From the NCBI GenBank assembly GCA_017439675.1, contig JAFSIQ010000048.1:1-50137 (forward strand): a stretch of 50,137 nucleotides of DNA, in the 5' to 3' direction. This stretch comes from Lachnospiraceae bacterium (lineage in GTDB: Bacteria > Bacillota > Clostridia > Lachnospirales > Lachnospiraceae). Positions 31,964-40,691 of this stretch are shown here, piece by piece (the first letter of the stretch is position 1; each line of letters starts with the position of its first letter). Made by a program: the position numbers and the translations under genes. The notes under the pieces were generated by a model. That model was not told the origin of the DNA. It saw only the letters and a program-made list of their open reading frames with translations, and searched no databases.

Positions 31964-32009
31964 GTTTGTTGTCCTTTTCTAAATGATATGTACATGCAAA
32001 AACGCTTTC

Positions 32010-32038
32010 ATTATAACTATACGTCGAAACACTGTAAA
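32010..32038 (-). promoter_or_regulatory. Promoter of the 31963 sigma-factor operon
   Basis: On the minus strand TTTACA (32033-32038), a 17-bp spacer and TATAAT (32010-32015). It is a near-consensus housekeeping promoter, so basal expression need not depend on the ECF factor itself. Confidence 0.6.
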
Positions 32039-32046
32039 AACACTCA

Positions 32047-32086
32047 AAAAAATAGTAATCTTTTAAAATCAAGATTACTATTTTTT
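32047..32086. terminator. Bidirectional terminator behind the C39-type peptidase gene
   Basis: Perfect 16-bp arms, AAAAAATAGTAATCTT (32047-32062) and its complement (32071-32086), over an 8-nt loop. The stem carries its own A and T runs. Confidence 0.85.
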
Positions 32087-32124
32087 CGCCAAACATACAA
32101 CTGAATGATAAAAAATCTCCAATT

Positions 32125-32991
32125 TTAAGAAAGCGCATATCCCCACAGATTCCGAATCTGTGGCATCAAATCATCTATATGCCATGTTTTTCTACTATTT
32201 GTTTTACTATTCGGATCTCTTACTGTCACATTTCCATTTTCATCTGCACCTACCAACACAATAAAATGTCCTGTAGTTGTAAAATCACCCTGTCCCACCA
32301 CACAAATAATCGGATTTCCGTTGTATAACTCTAACAAAATACTATCAGCATCATAAGAAACTGAATATGCCGTCAGTCCAATTTGAGAAGCCCCAAGTGT
32401 CATCAAATCCCATGAGGAACCTTCTCCTTCTACATAGAAGCCGTTAGCTTCCGCCATTTTTGCCACCTCTAATGGATTCCACTCTGTATCTCCACTAATA
32501 CCACATCGAACCATGGAAAGACAGGTAGGTCCACAGCCCGTCACTGCAATAAAATCATTCCCATATCGTTCATATCCCCAACGTTCATCCCACTGCAAAA
32601 ATAATGGAATTTTCCCACACAACACTTCATCCGACAAATCAATCTCAAACTTTTTATCCTTGTTTTTCTCATAATTTACTACAAACTCTTTTGTTTCCGG
32701 ATGTAATTCTAATAGTTCTATCAAGCTTTCCGGATATCCTTTGCTGTATAGCTTTTCTGTTAAACCAAGCATTTCTTCACCAGATATCATTTCTTCTGTC
32801 TGTATTTCCACTTTATAAGGTTGTGTATCATCCCCACTCTTTGTAATCCATCTGACCAACTTTGCAAACAAGCAGATAACACCTATCAAAGCAAGTAACA
32901 TAAGTAACAACACAATATCTCTGGCTATTCTTCTTAAAATCCTTCTTCTTCGTCTTAATTGTTGTTTTCTCCGTCGTAAATTCCTTTCCAA
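32125..32991 (-). CDS. C39-family cysteine peptidase, membrane-anchored
   Basis: The 288-residue protein begins with a very Arg-rich cytoplasmic segment (MERNLRRRKQQLRRRRR) and one helix (IVLLLMLLALIGVICLFAKL). A linker and a C39-type (BtlCP-like) peptidase domain follow. The oxyanion Gln is in LFLQWDERWG, the nucleophile in GCGPTCLSM, the His in TGHFIVLVG and the Asp in VRDPNS. It starts with TTG at 32991 behind GGAGGTG. With no ABC exporter beside it, a cell-surface role is more likely than bacteriocin leader cleavage. Confidence 0.85.
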   Translation of the reverse strand: MERNLRRRKQQLRRRRRILRRIARDIVLLLMLLALIGVICLFAKLVRWITKSGDDTQPYKVEIQTEEMISGEEMLGLTEKLYSKGYPESLIELLELHPETKEFVVNYEKNKDKKFEIDLSDEVLCGKIPLFLQWDERWGYERYGNDFIAVTGCGPTCLSMVRCGISGDTEWNPLEVAKMAEANGFYVEGEGSSWDLMTLGASQIGLTAYSVSYDADSILLELYNGNPIICVVGQGDFTTTGHFIVLVGADENGNVTVRDPNSKTNSRKTWHIDDLMPQIRNLWGYALS

Positions 32992-33094
32992 AACAAAGCA
33001 CCTCCGTCTCTTTGCAAATTATAACAAAGAAACGAAGGCTCTTTTTTTACATTCAATTAAGAATTTCTTTCTATTTTCTTACACTTATTATCAA

Positions 33095-34237
33095 TCATTT
33101 CAGTTCAACTAGTGTACCATCAATCTCCACACCAACAATCTGTTCTACGTCTAGTGGCACCTTAAACTGAAATTCATCAATTGCATAGCCACTGTCACCA
33201 TCATATCCCGCACGTTCCTCGCATACTCGTGTCATCGCTACTTTATTTCCATCTGACATGACTAATTTGAATTTGTCATAATGATCATTAATTGTACAAT
33301 CTGTAGGTATTTCTTCTTTCATCTCCCATGTAAAATCATGTTGCTTTTCATAAAGAAATCCTATTCCAAACGATGTCACATGTATCTTTTCTATTTGAAA
33401 TTCCCTCTTTCCTATATGAAATCTCTGATTCAACTCAACAACTCTATCACTATAGTCCTGCCGAACACCAACTTTCATAGTCCACTCTGTTTCATTATCA
33501 ATCCATTCAATAACAGATTCTTCTTCATTAGCCGGGTCTTGTTTTATATAAGATACATGTCTCCACGTAAGGTTAGCTTCCTCAACCTGACTCAAATCCA
33601 CATCATCCTCATACTGATATTCATACAATATCAGGACTTGATTCTTCTTTAATCCTAACTCCTGGGCTATTCCTTTCCCGTAAAGCCCACTAGAATCCCA
33701 ATCTATTTTGTTGCCACATCCTCTTTGCCAGTGCGCTTCTTCCATCCCCACAAGCTCCAAATCAAGACCCACATCATAAGAAGTTGCTTTCTCATAAGAT
33801 TCTGGGTGATTCACAGTCACTACTGTGGCAATTGCAATTGTGTGTGTACTCTTTGCAATCTGCAATACTTGAAAATCCAATAAGCCACTCTCATCATCCG
33901 TCTGCACCTCCACCGGCAAATCATATGTCGCATCGAAAAAACTATCATCTACATACTTTTCATCAATTCCATTGAGTCGACTCTCATAGAATTCTCGCAG
34001 ATAGGTTCCATTTGTTGCTAACGCCGTACCCGAGCAAATAATCACCGCTATTGCAGCAGCTGCTACCTTCATCGCTCTCTTCATTTTCTTAGGACTCTTT
34101 TGTTTAAATGCTTCCAACACCACAGCTTTCTTATTCTCATACTTATCCGAAAACTTATGATTCCCTTCTATTGCATCAAATTCTTCTACTGTTATTTCTC
34201 TAATTTGTAAATCTTTATTATATAATTTTGTACTCAT
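33095..34237 (-). CDS. Membrane-anchored anti-sigma-like protein (DUF4179 type)
   Basis: The 380-residue protein has a cytoplasmic N-terminus with RNA-polymerase-sigma partner character (ITVEEFDAIEGNHKFSDKYENKK), one helix (AMKVAAAAIAVIICSGTALA) and an extracytoplasmic domain of about 310 residues (YLREFYESRLNGIDEKYVDD). Start behind GGAGAGG. It overlaps the sigma gene by 20 nt. Sequence detail differs from the neighbour at 30226, so the two pairs are probably independent sensors. Confidence 0.73.
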   Translation of the reverse strand: MSTKLYNKDLQIREITVEEFDAIEGNHKFSDKYENKKAVVLEAFKQKSPKKMKRAMKVAAAAIAVIICSGTALATNGTYLREFYESRLNGIDEKYVDDSFFDATYDLPVEVQTDDESGLLDFQVLQIAKSTHTIAIATVVTVNHPESYEKATSYDVGLDLELVGMEEAHWQRGCGNKIDWDSSGLYGKGIAQELGLKKNQVLILYEYQYEDDVDLSQVEEANLTWRHVSYIKQDPANEEESVIEWIDNETEWTMKVGVRQDYSDRVVELNQRFHIGKREFQIEKIHVTSFGIGFLYEKQHDFTWEMKEEIPTDCTINDHYDKFKLVMSDGNKVAMTRVCEERAGYDGDSGYAIDEFQFKVPLDVEQIVGVEIDGTLVELK

Positions 34238-34763
34238 ACTGATCCTCTCCTAACTCTTTCATCAACAAATTACGCGCTCTCTCATAACGCTTGCGTACCA
34301 GACTATCGCTTATTTCCAAAATAGCCCCGGTTTCCTTTACCGAAAACTCATGCACACTCCGATACAACATAACCTCCCGATATTTTTCTGGAAGCTTGGA
34401 AAGTAAATAATTCAATTGCTGTTTTCCTTCTATTGTCTGTAACATGGTTTCGATTGCATTTTCCCTATCTGCAATCCTCGCCTGATCTTCCTCTGATATG
34501 ACAGTAAATACCGCACCCTCCCTTTGATTGCGCCGATACAGGTCAATCGCTGTATTTTGAATAATACGGATAATGAACTTCTTTGTCTTTTCTGATTCGA
34601 CATCCTTGATTTTATGTAAGTTCTTGATTATCTTAATAAATGCTTCCGACACCGCATCCTCTGCCTGCCATCTATTATTTAATATGGAATAAGCAATTAC
34701 ATACATTTTCTGTTCATAGAGTGTATATAACTGCTCTATCTTTTGGTAACTGTTACTCTGCAT
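34218..34763 (-). CDS. ECF-type RNA polymerase sigma factor
   Basis: The 181-residue protein has region 2 (LYEQKMYVIAYSILNNRWQAEDAVSEAFIKII, residues 14-45) and region 4 (LLSKLPEKYREVMLYRSVHEFSVKETGAILEISDSLVRKR, residues 125-165). I start it at 34763 (MQSNSYQK) because GGAGGTT lies directly upstream. The ATG at 34790 lacks a site. Its 3' end overlaps the partner's start by 20 nt. Confidence 0.88.
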   Translation of the reverse strand: MQSNSYQKIEQLYTLYEQKMYVIAYSILNNRWQAEDAVSEAFIKIIKNLHKIKDVESEKTKKFIIRIIQNTAIDLYRRNQREGAVFTVISEEDQARIADRENAIETMLQTIEGKQQLNYLLSKLPEKYREVMLYRSVHEFSVKETGAILEISDSLVRKRYERARNLLMKELGEDQYEYKII

Positions 34764-34879
34764 GATAACCTCCATTTCCTGCAATTGCATTTTGAACGTT
34801 CTAATAATTATAACGTATTGAGGTTTTTAAATGTGACAAAAAACTCCCGATTGAATGTTGAAAGAAGCATAGTTTACAC

Positions 34880-35014
34880 GCTACAAGCCGGCGAGCTCAC
34901 CACGCTTCGCGCGTTTCGCTCTTGGGCTAGCGCCCAATCAGTCTACACAAATATAGCCAGAGGTAAGCAAGCTCCCCTCTGGCCATACTTGTGCATCCTG
35001 GCTCGGCTTGTAGC
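34880..35014. repeat. Intergenic palindromic element 3
   Basis: GCTACAAGCCG (34880-34890) and its complement (35004-35014) enclose inner hairpins GGGCTAGCGCCC (34924-34935) and GCCAGAGG/CCTCTGGC (34956-34963, 34976-34983). It is clearly GC-richer than the flanks and its right arm touches the stop codon of the ATPase gene. Confidence 0.6.
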
Positions 35015-35016
35015 TT

Positions 35017-36309
35017 TCAGAAGTTCCATAACCCATATAAAGGTATATTCAGAACACCTTTTGTAAAGCTTAAACCATCCAATGATATTCGGATTGCCAT
35101 ATGATTTCTATATTTTTGATTGAATACTTTCATGCTCTGTGCTTTTCTACGAATATGCGATTGTACATCCACAGGTACTACCTGTCCGTCATCTTCAAAG
35201 ACAAAGTCCACTCTTGCAGTTGCTCCAGAAATCCAGAAGTACAATTTGTTCACCGTACTATTCATGGTTAACTCCGAAAGCACCAACTGCTCTAATAATG
35301 CACCGTTGATGTCCTCCATGGTATCCACGTCTCCCTTAATCTGAGTATGTGAAATCCCACACATAACTCGAAGCAATCCATGGTCTAAATGATACAGCTC
35401 AAAGGACTTATCATCCATCTGTAACTCTAGCGGTGCAACTCCATCCTTAATGCGATTCACCTTTCGCACCAAACCGGTTTCCACAAGCCAATTAACAGAT
35501 TTCTCATATTCACGAGCACGGGCTTTCTCGTCCACATACTGGTACATAAACTTGCGGTTATCCTTCTCCATCTGTGCTGGTATACTATTCCATATCTTAT
35601 TCACTTTAAGTTCTAACGCCTTTGGTACATACTTATCAATGTGCTCCTTGCACTTTCCAAGTAATGCCCTAAGAATGGCATCCACACGGTTTAAATCCTG
35701 ATTTTTCACATAGTCAAGCACCACAATCGGCATACCACCGATAATATAATAGGTCTTCAAATATTCTGTTATCTGGTCAATAATCTCCGGTTCCACTGGC
35801 TCCATCTTTTGCTTCTCAATATGCTTGCACAAATCTTGTGCTTTATTAGCTGTCAAAAACTCCTCAAAGGTCATTGGGTACAACACTAACTGATGTAATT
35901 CATTGACAAACTCTGCCTCATGTGGAATGGTTCCCATAGTAGATGAAATCATGCAAAGTGGCAGTTCCGGTTTCTGTGCCTTGAGGCTCATAATCGCCTC
36001 AATTGCCTTTGGGTATAAATGAACCTCATCAAACACAAATAAGGTCTGTCCTTCCTCATACAATCTGTCTGTATACATACAAAGTGCCGCCAATAGCTTC
36101 TCTCCGCGCACGCGAGCTCCTTGCTTAAACAAGGTCTGTACTTCCTGGTCTTTCTCAAAGTCTACATATACCAAATGCTTGTAAAAACCCTGTCCAAAAT
36201 CAATCATTGTCCACGTTTTACCAACACCCTTCGCACCCTTCAACAGGAGAACCTGATCCGTCTTTGTCTCATACCATTCCATCAAATCATTCATTATAAT
36301 TCGGTACAT
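35017..36309 (-). CDS. AAA ATPase with DUF4143 domain
   Basis: The 430-residue protein has an N-terminal AAA domain (Walker A LLKGAKGVGKTWT, Walker B LFVFDEVHLYP, sensor CMISSTM). The C-terminal DUF4143 part (about residues 200-430) has YYIIGGMPIVVLDYV and VDFVFEDDGQVVPVDVQ, the latter recalling a PD-(D/E)XK-like core. Such ATPases are common and of unknown role in Clostridia. The start is the ATG at 36309 behind AGAGGAGGG; the longer frame to 36402 has no site. It stands alone. Confidence 0.87.
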   Translation of the reverse strand: MYRIIMNDLMEWYETKTDQVLLLKGAKGVGKTWTMIDFGQGFYKHLVYVDFEKDQEVQTLFKQGARVRGEKLLAALCMYTDRLYEEGQTLFVFDEVHLYPKAIEAIMSLKAQKPELPLCMISSTMGTIPHEAEFVNELHQLVLYPMTFEEFLTANKAQDLCKHIEKQKMEPVEPEIIDQITEYLKTYYIIGGMPIVVLDYVKNQDLNRVDAILRALLGKCKEHIDKYVPKALELKVNKIWNSIPAQMEKDNRKFMYQYVDEKARAREYEKSVNWLVETGLVRKVNRIKDGVAPLELQMDDKSFELYHLDHGLLRVMCGISHTQIKGDVDTMEDINGALLEQLVLSELTMNSTVNKLYFWISGATARVDFVFEDDGQVVPVDVQSHIRRKAQSMKVFNQKYRNHMAIRISLDGLSFTKGVLNIPLYGLWNF

Positions 36310-36462
36310 CGTAACCCTCCTCTTTCGTATATTAACTATAGCCAATTGTGAAACTCTTGAAAACCGATATCGAATTGTACACATCCAACAAACGTCCATC
36401 ACATAATTCTAATCCAAATATATCATTTTCATCACAAAAAGTAAACATATATTTTACACAAC

Positions 36463-36494
36463 AACAGGGAACATTGTTTCCAATGCTCCCTGTT
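36463..36494 (-). terminator. Hairpin terminator after the TPR/Sel1 protein gene
   Basis: AACAGGGAACATTG (36463-36476) pairs with CAATGCTCCCTGTT (36481-36494), one mismatch. The minus-strand tail is only moderately T-rich. Confidence 0.6.
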
Positions 36495-36541
36495 AAACTT
36501 CATTATCGAAATAACGCTTGTTCTATACCAAATCACAAAGC

Positions 36542-39295
36542 CTAAACAAAGGTAAATCCTTCGTCTTCATCATCCTTACTGATGGAAAGCATGCTGTTGT
36601 CACTACTACCAGACATCAATACAGTAAGACCAATATGCTTGTTTGCCTTATCACCAGTTGCCACATAAATCTCACCGGATTCAACTAAGGTAAGTGCAAT
36701 TTCCATTGCTTGCTCCTTAAAGCGCATCAACTCTCTTCGGTCAATAGAGCTTAACTTGAACAAGTACTGGTTCTTAGAACTAATCAACAAGATACTATAC
36801 TTATTGTTACCAGCCTTTCGAGTAAGCATTCCAGAACCAACCATTCTAGAATTTGCCACCAGAATCTCAGAATTCTCCTCTCCTGCATACTCCTTGTAAA
36901 TCAAGTTAAATACCTTATTATAATCCTCTTCACTCTCAATCTTAACTGGCATCTCTGCCACTGCAAATTCTACCGCAGAATCTGCAAAACGAATGGTACC
37001 ACCTTCATCGTTAATAACAGCCGTGCAACTTCTTGGAACCTGTAAACGGAAGAACTTATTCTGTATCACTTTATTCGAATCACTCTCCACCGGATTCAGC
37101 AACTCTTTAAACTGTTCTTCTACCAAATGCATTGCACTGAGTGCTTCCACATCGCCTTCTCTTACAATATCCTTCAAGCCCTGATATACATCGATTAACT
37201 TCTGATCTAATACCTTTACAATGGAAAGAACCTGCTTCATAGCCGGCACAGAACCCTTCGCTGCCACATCATAGTAAAGTTTTAATTTCTCATCCGCTGA
37301 CACGCCTTGAGATATCTTATGCTCGATAACCTGATACAGATATTCCTTGCTAAACTCCTCATATCCTGCCTCAAACGCTTTATAGAAGTAGTCAAGGCTT
37401 CGAACAGGACCATCATAGCCCTCTTCTCTTTCCCTCGCCTGCCAATACGCACCGTACTCGTATGCCGCCTGTACACTACCAAGCTCAATCGCCTTCACAA
37501 ACGCTTGCTCAATCTCTTCATCAGAAGCCAAGTAGAACACCTGCTCCTTCTTGTTCATAGCAACCTTTAATGCCGTTTCCGCAACACCTTCACCTACTGC
37601 GCGCTCCCACATTTCAATCGTGGACTGTAACTTCGATGCACTTCCCAAATTCTCAATATCACGAATATATGGCTCTGCCTCAAAGATTCCATTTTCCAAA
37701 GCTCTCTTCAAGTATTCTAAAGCCTTCTCGCCATCACGAGCATTGTTTACTAAACCATAGTAATAAAATCTTCCCAAATAGAATGGTACTCGCTTATGAT
37801 GTAAGCGGTCTGCACTCTCATACCATGTTTTCGCCTCATAGTAATTCTTAAGCTGTTGGTCATAAATGTTACCAATCAAGAACGCCAAATCTGGATCCTT
37901 ATTCGAATCAAACAATTCCTTTGCATAGCTCAACGTCTTATCGATATCGCGATATGGACTATCCGCATCAAAGTATAACTCAATTAAGAGGTAGCTTGCC
38001 TGTTCACTACCATTTTGCAATGCTTGTGTTGCAAATTGCATTGCCTTATCATAGTCTTCCATATTGAAGTAGTACACTGCTTCATTGTAATACTGAATTT
38101 CTGTACGATTGGCACTCTTATTACTCAACAAAGTAGGAATCACAAACGCAAAGGAGTTCGCCACTTCAAAAATAATCTCATTGTACTGCTCCATAATATC
38201 CATATTAGAACAGATAAATCTCAAGCACGCCCAACGATTCTTCTGCTTAAATACAAATGTAACAATTCCCTTGTCGTATTCCTTGTGATAGAAACGGGCA
38301 GAGATACCATTAGCATACTCTGTAATATATGGTGTGATGTTCAAATCACAATCATACGCCTCATTCATATAATAGAGATAATCATCTACCTTACGCTCTG
38401 ATTCCTTCGGCACTGTGGTGTAAGATACATAAATGGAGAAATCCTTGTAGGTATGACTCGGTGCATAATATTCCTCATCTGTCTCCACATCAATACTCTT
38501 AACCCAATCCTTTGGAAGCTTATGAATATAACCTTCCACCTGATCATGCACATAGGTATACTGATATTGAAGCTTTGTTGCATCCTGTGCTTTGTAGCGC
38601 GTTTCAATCCCCTTTGCCTTACGCTTCTCAGAAATCTGAGAGTATATCTTATCTTTTTCTTCAAATTCAATACTATCTGCATGAGTAGCGTTATATTCAA
38701 TACGCTCCACAGCAGCCTTCGCCTTGTCATCGCCCTTGTCTGCAAGCTTCTGATACCATGACTTAGCCTTTTCTATATCAATCGGAACAATAAAATCACT
38801 TTTCTGTCCGTTCTCATCAATTCGATTCAAGCCCTTCTCATAAATGTCACCAAGACGCATATACGCTTGTGGCACCTCATAAGAAGCCGCCTTCTCTAGA
38901 TAGGTAATTGCCTTAGAGAAATTCTGTATATCCAGCATCAACAAACCAAGCTTATACAGCATATTACCATCCTCTACAAGCTTAATGTAACGCTCATAGT
39001 ACTTCGCTGCTAATTCCCTGTCTACCTTTGCCTTAATTCTGTCGTACTTACCTGTTTCATAAACCTCACCAAGTATCTTCAATGCCTCACAGCCATAGTG
39101 TTGATACTGAGGTTCCATCATACCGATATCTGCAATCTGATTATATGCTTTGATTGCCTCTTCGGAAATTCCATGTTCTTGCAATTCCTTTGCTTTGTTG
39201 TACTGTTTCTCAACATTGTTCGTCTGTTCCACTTCATGAGTTGCTGTCTGTCTCACAAACGGAATCTTATTGAGAAAATCTGCAAAACGCCCCAT
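36542..39295 (-). CDS. Large TPR/Sel1-repeat protein
   Basis: The 917-residue protein is mostly helical repeats of Sel1/TPR type (YNKAKELQEHGISEEAIKAYNQIADIG, YMRLGDIYEKG, YYYGLVNNARDGEKALEYLKRALENG). Two non-repeat beta-rich segments interrupt it, at about residues 240-400 (KLPKDWVKSIDVETDEEYY) and 770-890 (FFRLQVPRSCTAVINDEGG). These paired globular segments look like a duplicated domain. No signal peptide or membrane helix is seen, so it is probably a cytoplasmic scaffold. I start at 39295 (MGRFADFL) behind AGGTGAG. The function is unknown. Confidence 0.75.
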   Translation of the reverse strand: MGRFADFLNKIPFVRQTATHEVEQTNNVEKQYNKAKELQEHGISEEAIKAYNQIADIGMMEPQYQHYGCEALKILGEVYETGKYDRIKAKVDRELAAKYYERYIKLVEDGNMLYKLGLLMLDIQNFSKAITYLEKAASYEVPQAYMRLGDIYEKGLNRIDENGQKSDFIVPIDIEKAKSWYQKLADKGDDKAKAAVERIEYNATHADSIEFEEKDKIYSQISEKRKAKGIETRYKAQDATKLQYQYTYVHDQVEGYIHKLPKDWVKSIDVETDEEYYAPSHTYKDFSIYVSYTTVPKESERKVDDYLYYMNEAYDCDLNITPYITEYANGISARFYHKEYDKGIVTFVFKQKNRWACLRFICSNMDIMEQYNEIIFEVANSFAFVIPTLLSNKSANRTEIQYYNEAVYYFNMEDYDKAMQFATQALQNGSEQASYLLIELYFDADSPYRDIDKTLSYAKELFDSNKDPDLAFLIGNIYDQQLKNYYEAKTWYESADRLHHKRVPFYLGRFYYYGLVNNARDGEKALEYLKRALENGIFEAEPYIRDIENLGSASKLQSTIEMWERAVGEGVAETALKVAMNKKEQVFYLASDEEIEQAFVKAIELGSVQAAYEYGAYWQAREREEGYDGPVRSLDYFYKAFEAGYEEFSKEYLYQVIEHKISQGVSADEKLKLYYDVAAKGSVPAMKQVLSIVKVLDQKLIDVYQGLKDIVREGDVEALSAMHLVEEQFKELLNPVESDSNKVIQNKFFRLQVPRSCTAVINDEGGTIRFADSAVEFAVAEMPVKIESEEDYNKVFNLIYKEYAGEENSEILVANSRMVGSGMLTRKAGNNKYSILLISSKNQYLFKLSSIDRRELMRFKEQAMEIALTLVESGEIYVATGDKANKHIGLTVLMSGSSDNSMLSISKDDEDEGFTFV

Positions 39296-39450
39296 TCCTC
39301 TCACCTACTCTTTTCTATATTGTATAAAATGGTTTCCCATTGAAACGGTATCTAGCAGCTAATGATGCCGCCGGTCAAACTCCGACCATACCACATAAGT
39401 ACTATAATTTTATCACAGTGCCCCCCAAAGTACAAGGGAAGAAAGGTAAA

Positions 39451-39488
39451 AAAAGAACGTTAAAGCCTAGATTCTTCAACGTTCTTTT
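39451..39488 (-). terminator. Terminator after the FliD-like orphan
   Basis: AAAAGAACGTT (39451-39461) and AACGTTCTTTT (39478-39488) are perfect arms; on the minus strand seven T follow. Confidence 0.8.
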
Positions 39489-39515
39489 GTGAATTTTAAT
39501 TCACTTTACAATTAT

Positions 39516-40280
39516 TTACAATAAACTATCTAAAATGTTACCGGTAGAATAATTTCCCAAGGTTCCAGATGAAGTATAAAAATTACTATCACCAAGAGAA
39601 TTGTTCACACTCATATAAATATTACTAGCAGCTCCTTGAATCTTGCCACCCAAAGATGAATTTCCGTTAAACAGTGTCTTTACGGTATTCATATCTGCTC
39701 CCTTAAATGCTTCCTCATCCACTGTCAGCTTATTATCCGCACCAATCTTAATTCCCACATCAGCCAACAACTCTCCATTAGAGGAAACGGAATTAATCAT
39801 ATGTAATGTTTGTCTCAAGACTGCATTGCTATTACTATCTGTAGACTTCTCTACCAAACCGTTATACGCTTCCACCATAGCGTTCACAGCCTCATAAATC
39901 TTGTCTTTATCATAATCCATGGCGGTATTGCCATTTTCATCCTTTGTTTCCACCTTGGCAAACACAGAATCCTTACCATTGGTCACCAGTGCATTCGCTG
40001 CTTCATACAACTCATTAGCGTTACTCTTCAATGTAGTCTTAGCAATGGTATCACTCTTGCTACCCTTCGAATCAGAAGAATCACTACTGTCATACTTCTC
40101 ATAATAGGCTTTTACTAACTTACTATAAGAACCTCTAGTAATCGACGAATACTCAGCCAAGTCAATTCCTAAAATGTTACTGGTCGCAGAATTACTACTC
40201 GTACTAGCAGACAAATTGTTAAACAAATACGAATAATCATTACTGTAGGACCCCTTCCAAATACTACTTACATCCGACAT
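39516..40280 (-). CDS. FliD-like (flagellar cap related) orphan protein
   Basis: The 254-residue protein is Ser/Asn-rich at its start (IWKGSYSNDYSYLFNNLSAS). Its C-terminal half has the signature of FliD C-termini: AYNGLVEKSTDSNSN, LADVGIKIGADNKLTVDEEAF and VKTLFNG. It lacks the FliD N-terminal domain. No flagellar genes are in the window. I start at 40280 (MSDVSS) with AAAGGAG upstream. It could be an orphan in a flagellated species or a domestic relative with another role. A strong terminator follows. Confidence 0.6.
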   Translation of the reverse strand: MSDVSSIWKGSYSNDYSYLFNNLSASTSSNSATSNILGIDLAEYSSITRGSYSKLVKAYYEKYDSSDSSDSKGSKSDTIAKTTLKSNANELYEAANALVTNGKDSVFAKVETKDENGNTAMDYDKDKIYEAVNAMVEAYNGLVEKSTDSNSNAVLRQTLHMINSVSSNGELLADVGIKIGADNKLTVDEEAFKGADMNTVKTLFNGNSSLGGKIQGAASNIYMSVNNSLGDSNFYTSSGTLGNYSTGNILDSLL

Positions 40281-40417
40281 AAAAATCACACTCCTTTGAA
40301 ATATACTGAACCTCCATGTTCTCTATCCATATTGCTATCATTATTATACCATATATCTCTGCACTCTGAAAAGTCAAACCTATATTTTTATAATTTTTTA
40401 CAAGAATTGCGAACGGA

Positions 40418-40675
40418 CTACTGTGCGTTTTTCAAATATTCTACAATCTCATTGACCGCATCTTGTGCATCTACGCCTTCCGCATAAACTGTAACCTCAG
40501 CATCTTGTGTTAGTCCAAGACTCATCATACCCATAATACTTTTGGCATTTATTTTCTTATCCCCTGCTTGAATATACACCTTACTCTCAAACTGACTTGC
40601 CTTCTGCACCAATACTGCTACTGGTCTCGCCTCTGCATCCGCTACTAAATTCACCTTTACTGTTTCGCTAATCAT
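40418..40675 (-). CDS. crh: Crh-type HPr paralogue with Glu at position 15
   Basis: The 85-residue HPr-fold protein aligns without gaps to HPr/Crh. The usual GLHARP is ADAEARP, so His15, which takes phosphate from enzyme I, is Glu15. The regulatory Ser46 is kept in NAKSIMGMMSLG. Crh of B. subtilis likewise lacks His15 (Gln) but keeps Ser46 and lies next to whiA, as here. It should be a regulatory protein phosphorylated by HprK, not a phosphotransferase carrier. I start it at 40675 (MISETVKVN), with AAGGAGG eleven bases upstream; it overlaps nothing. Confidence 0.85.
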   Translation of the reverse strand: MISETVKVNLVADAEARPVAVLVQKASQFESKVYIQAGDKKINAKSIMGMMSLGLTQDAEVTVYAEGVDAQDAVNEIVEYLKNAQ

Positions 40676-40691
40676 TTTCTTATTTTCCTCC

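Noticed and set aside
32125-32991. Bacteriocin-leader peptidase
   Set aside because: No ABC transporter domain or bacteriocin-like gene nearby; the domain is outside the cell by topology.
40418-40675. General phosphocarrier HPr (ptsH)
   Set aside because: Position 15 is Glu rather than His, so it cannot carry phosphate from enzyme I.
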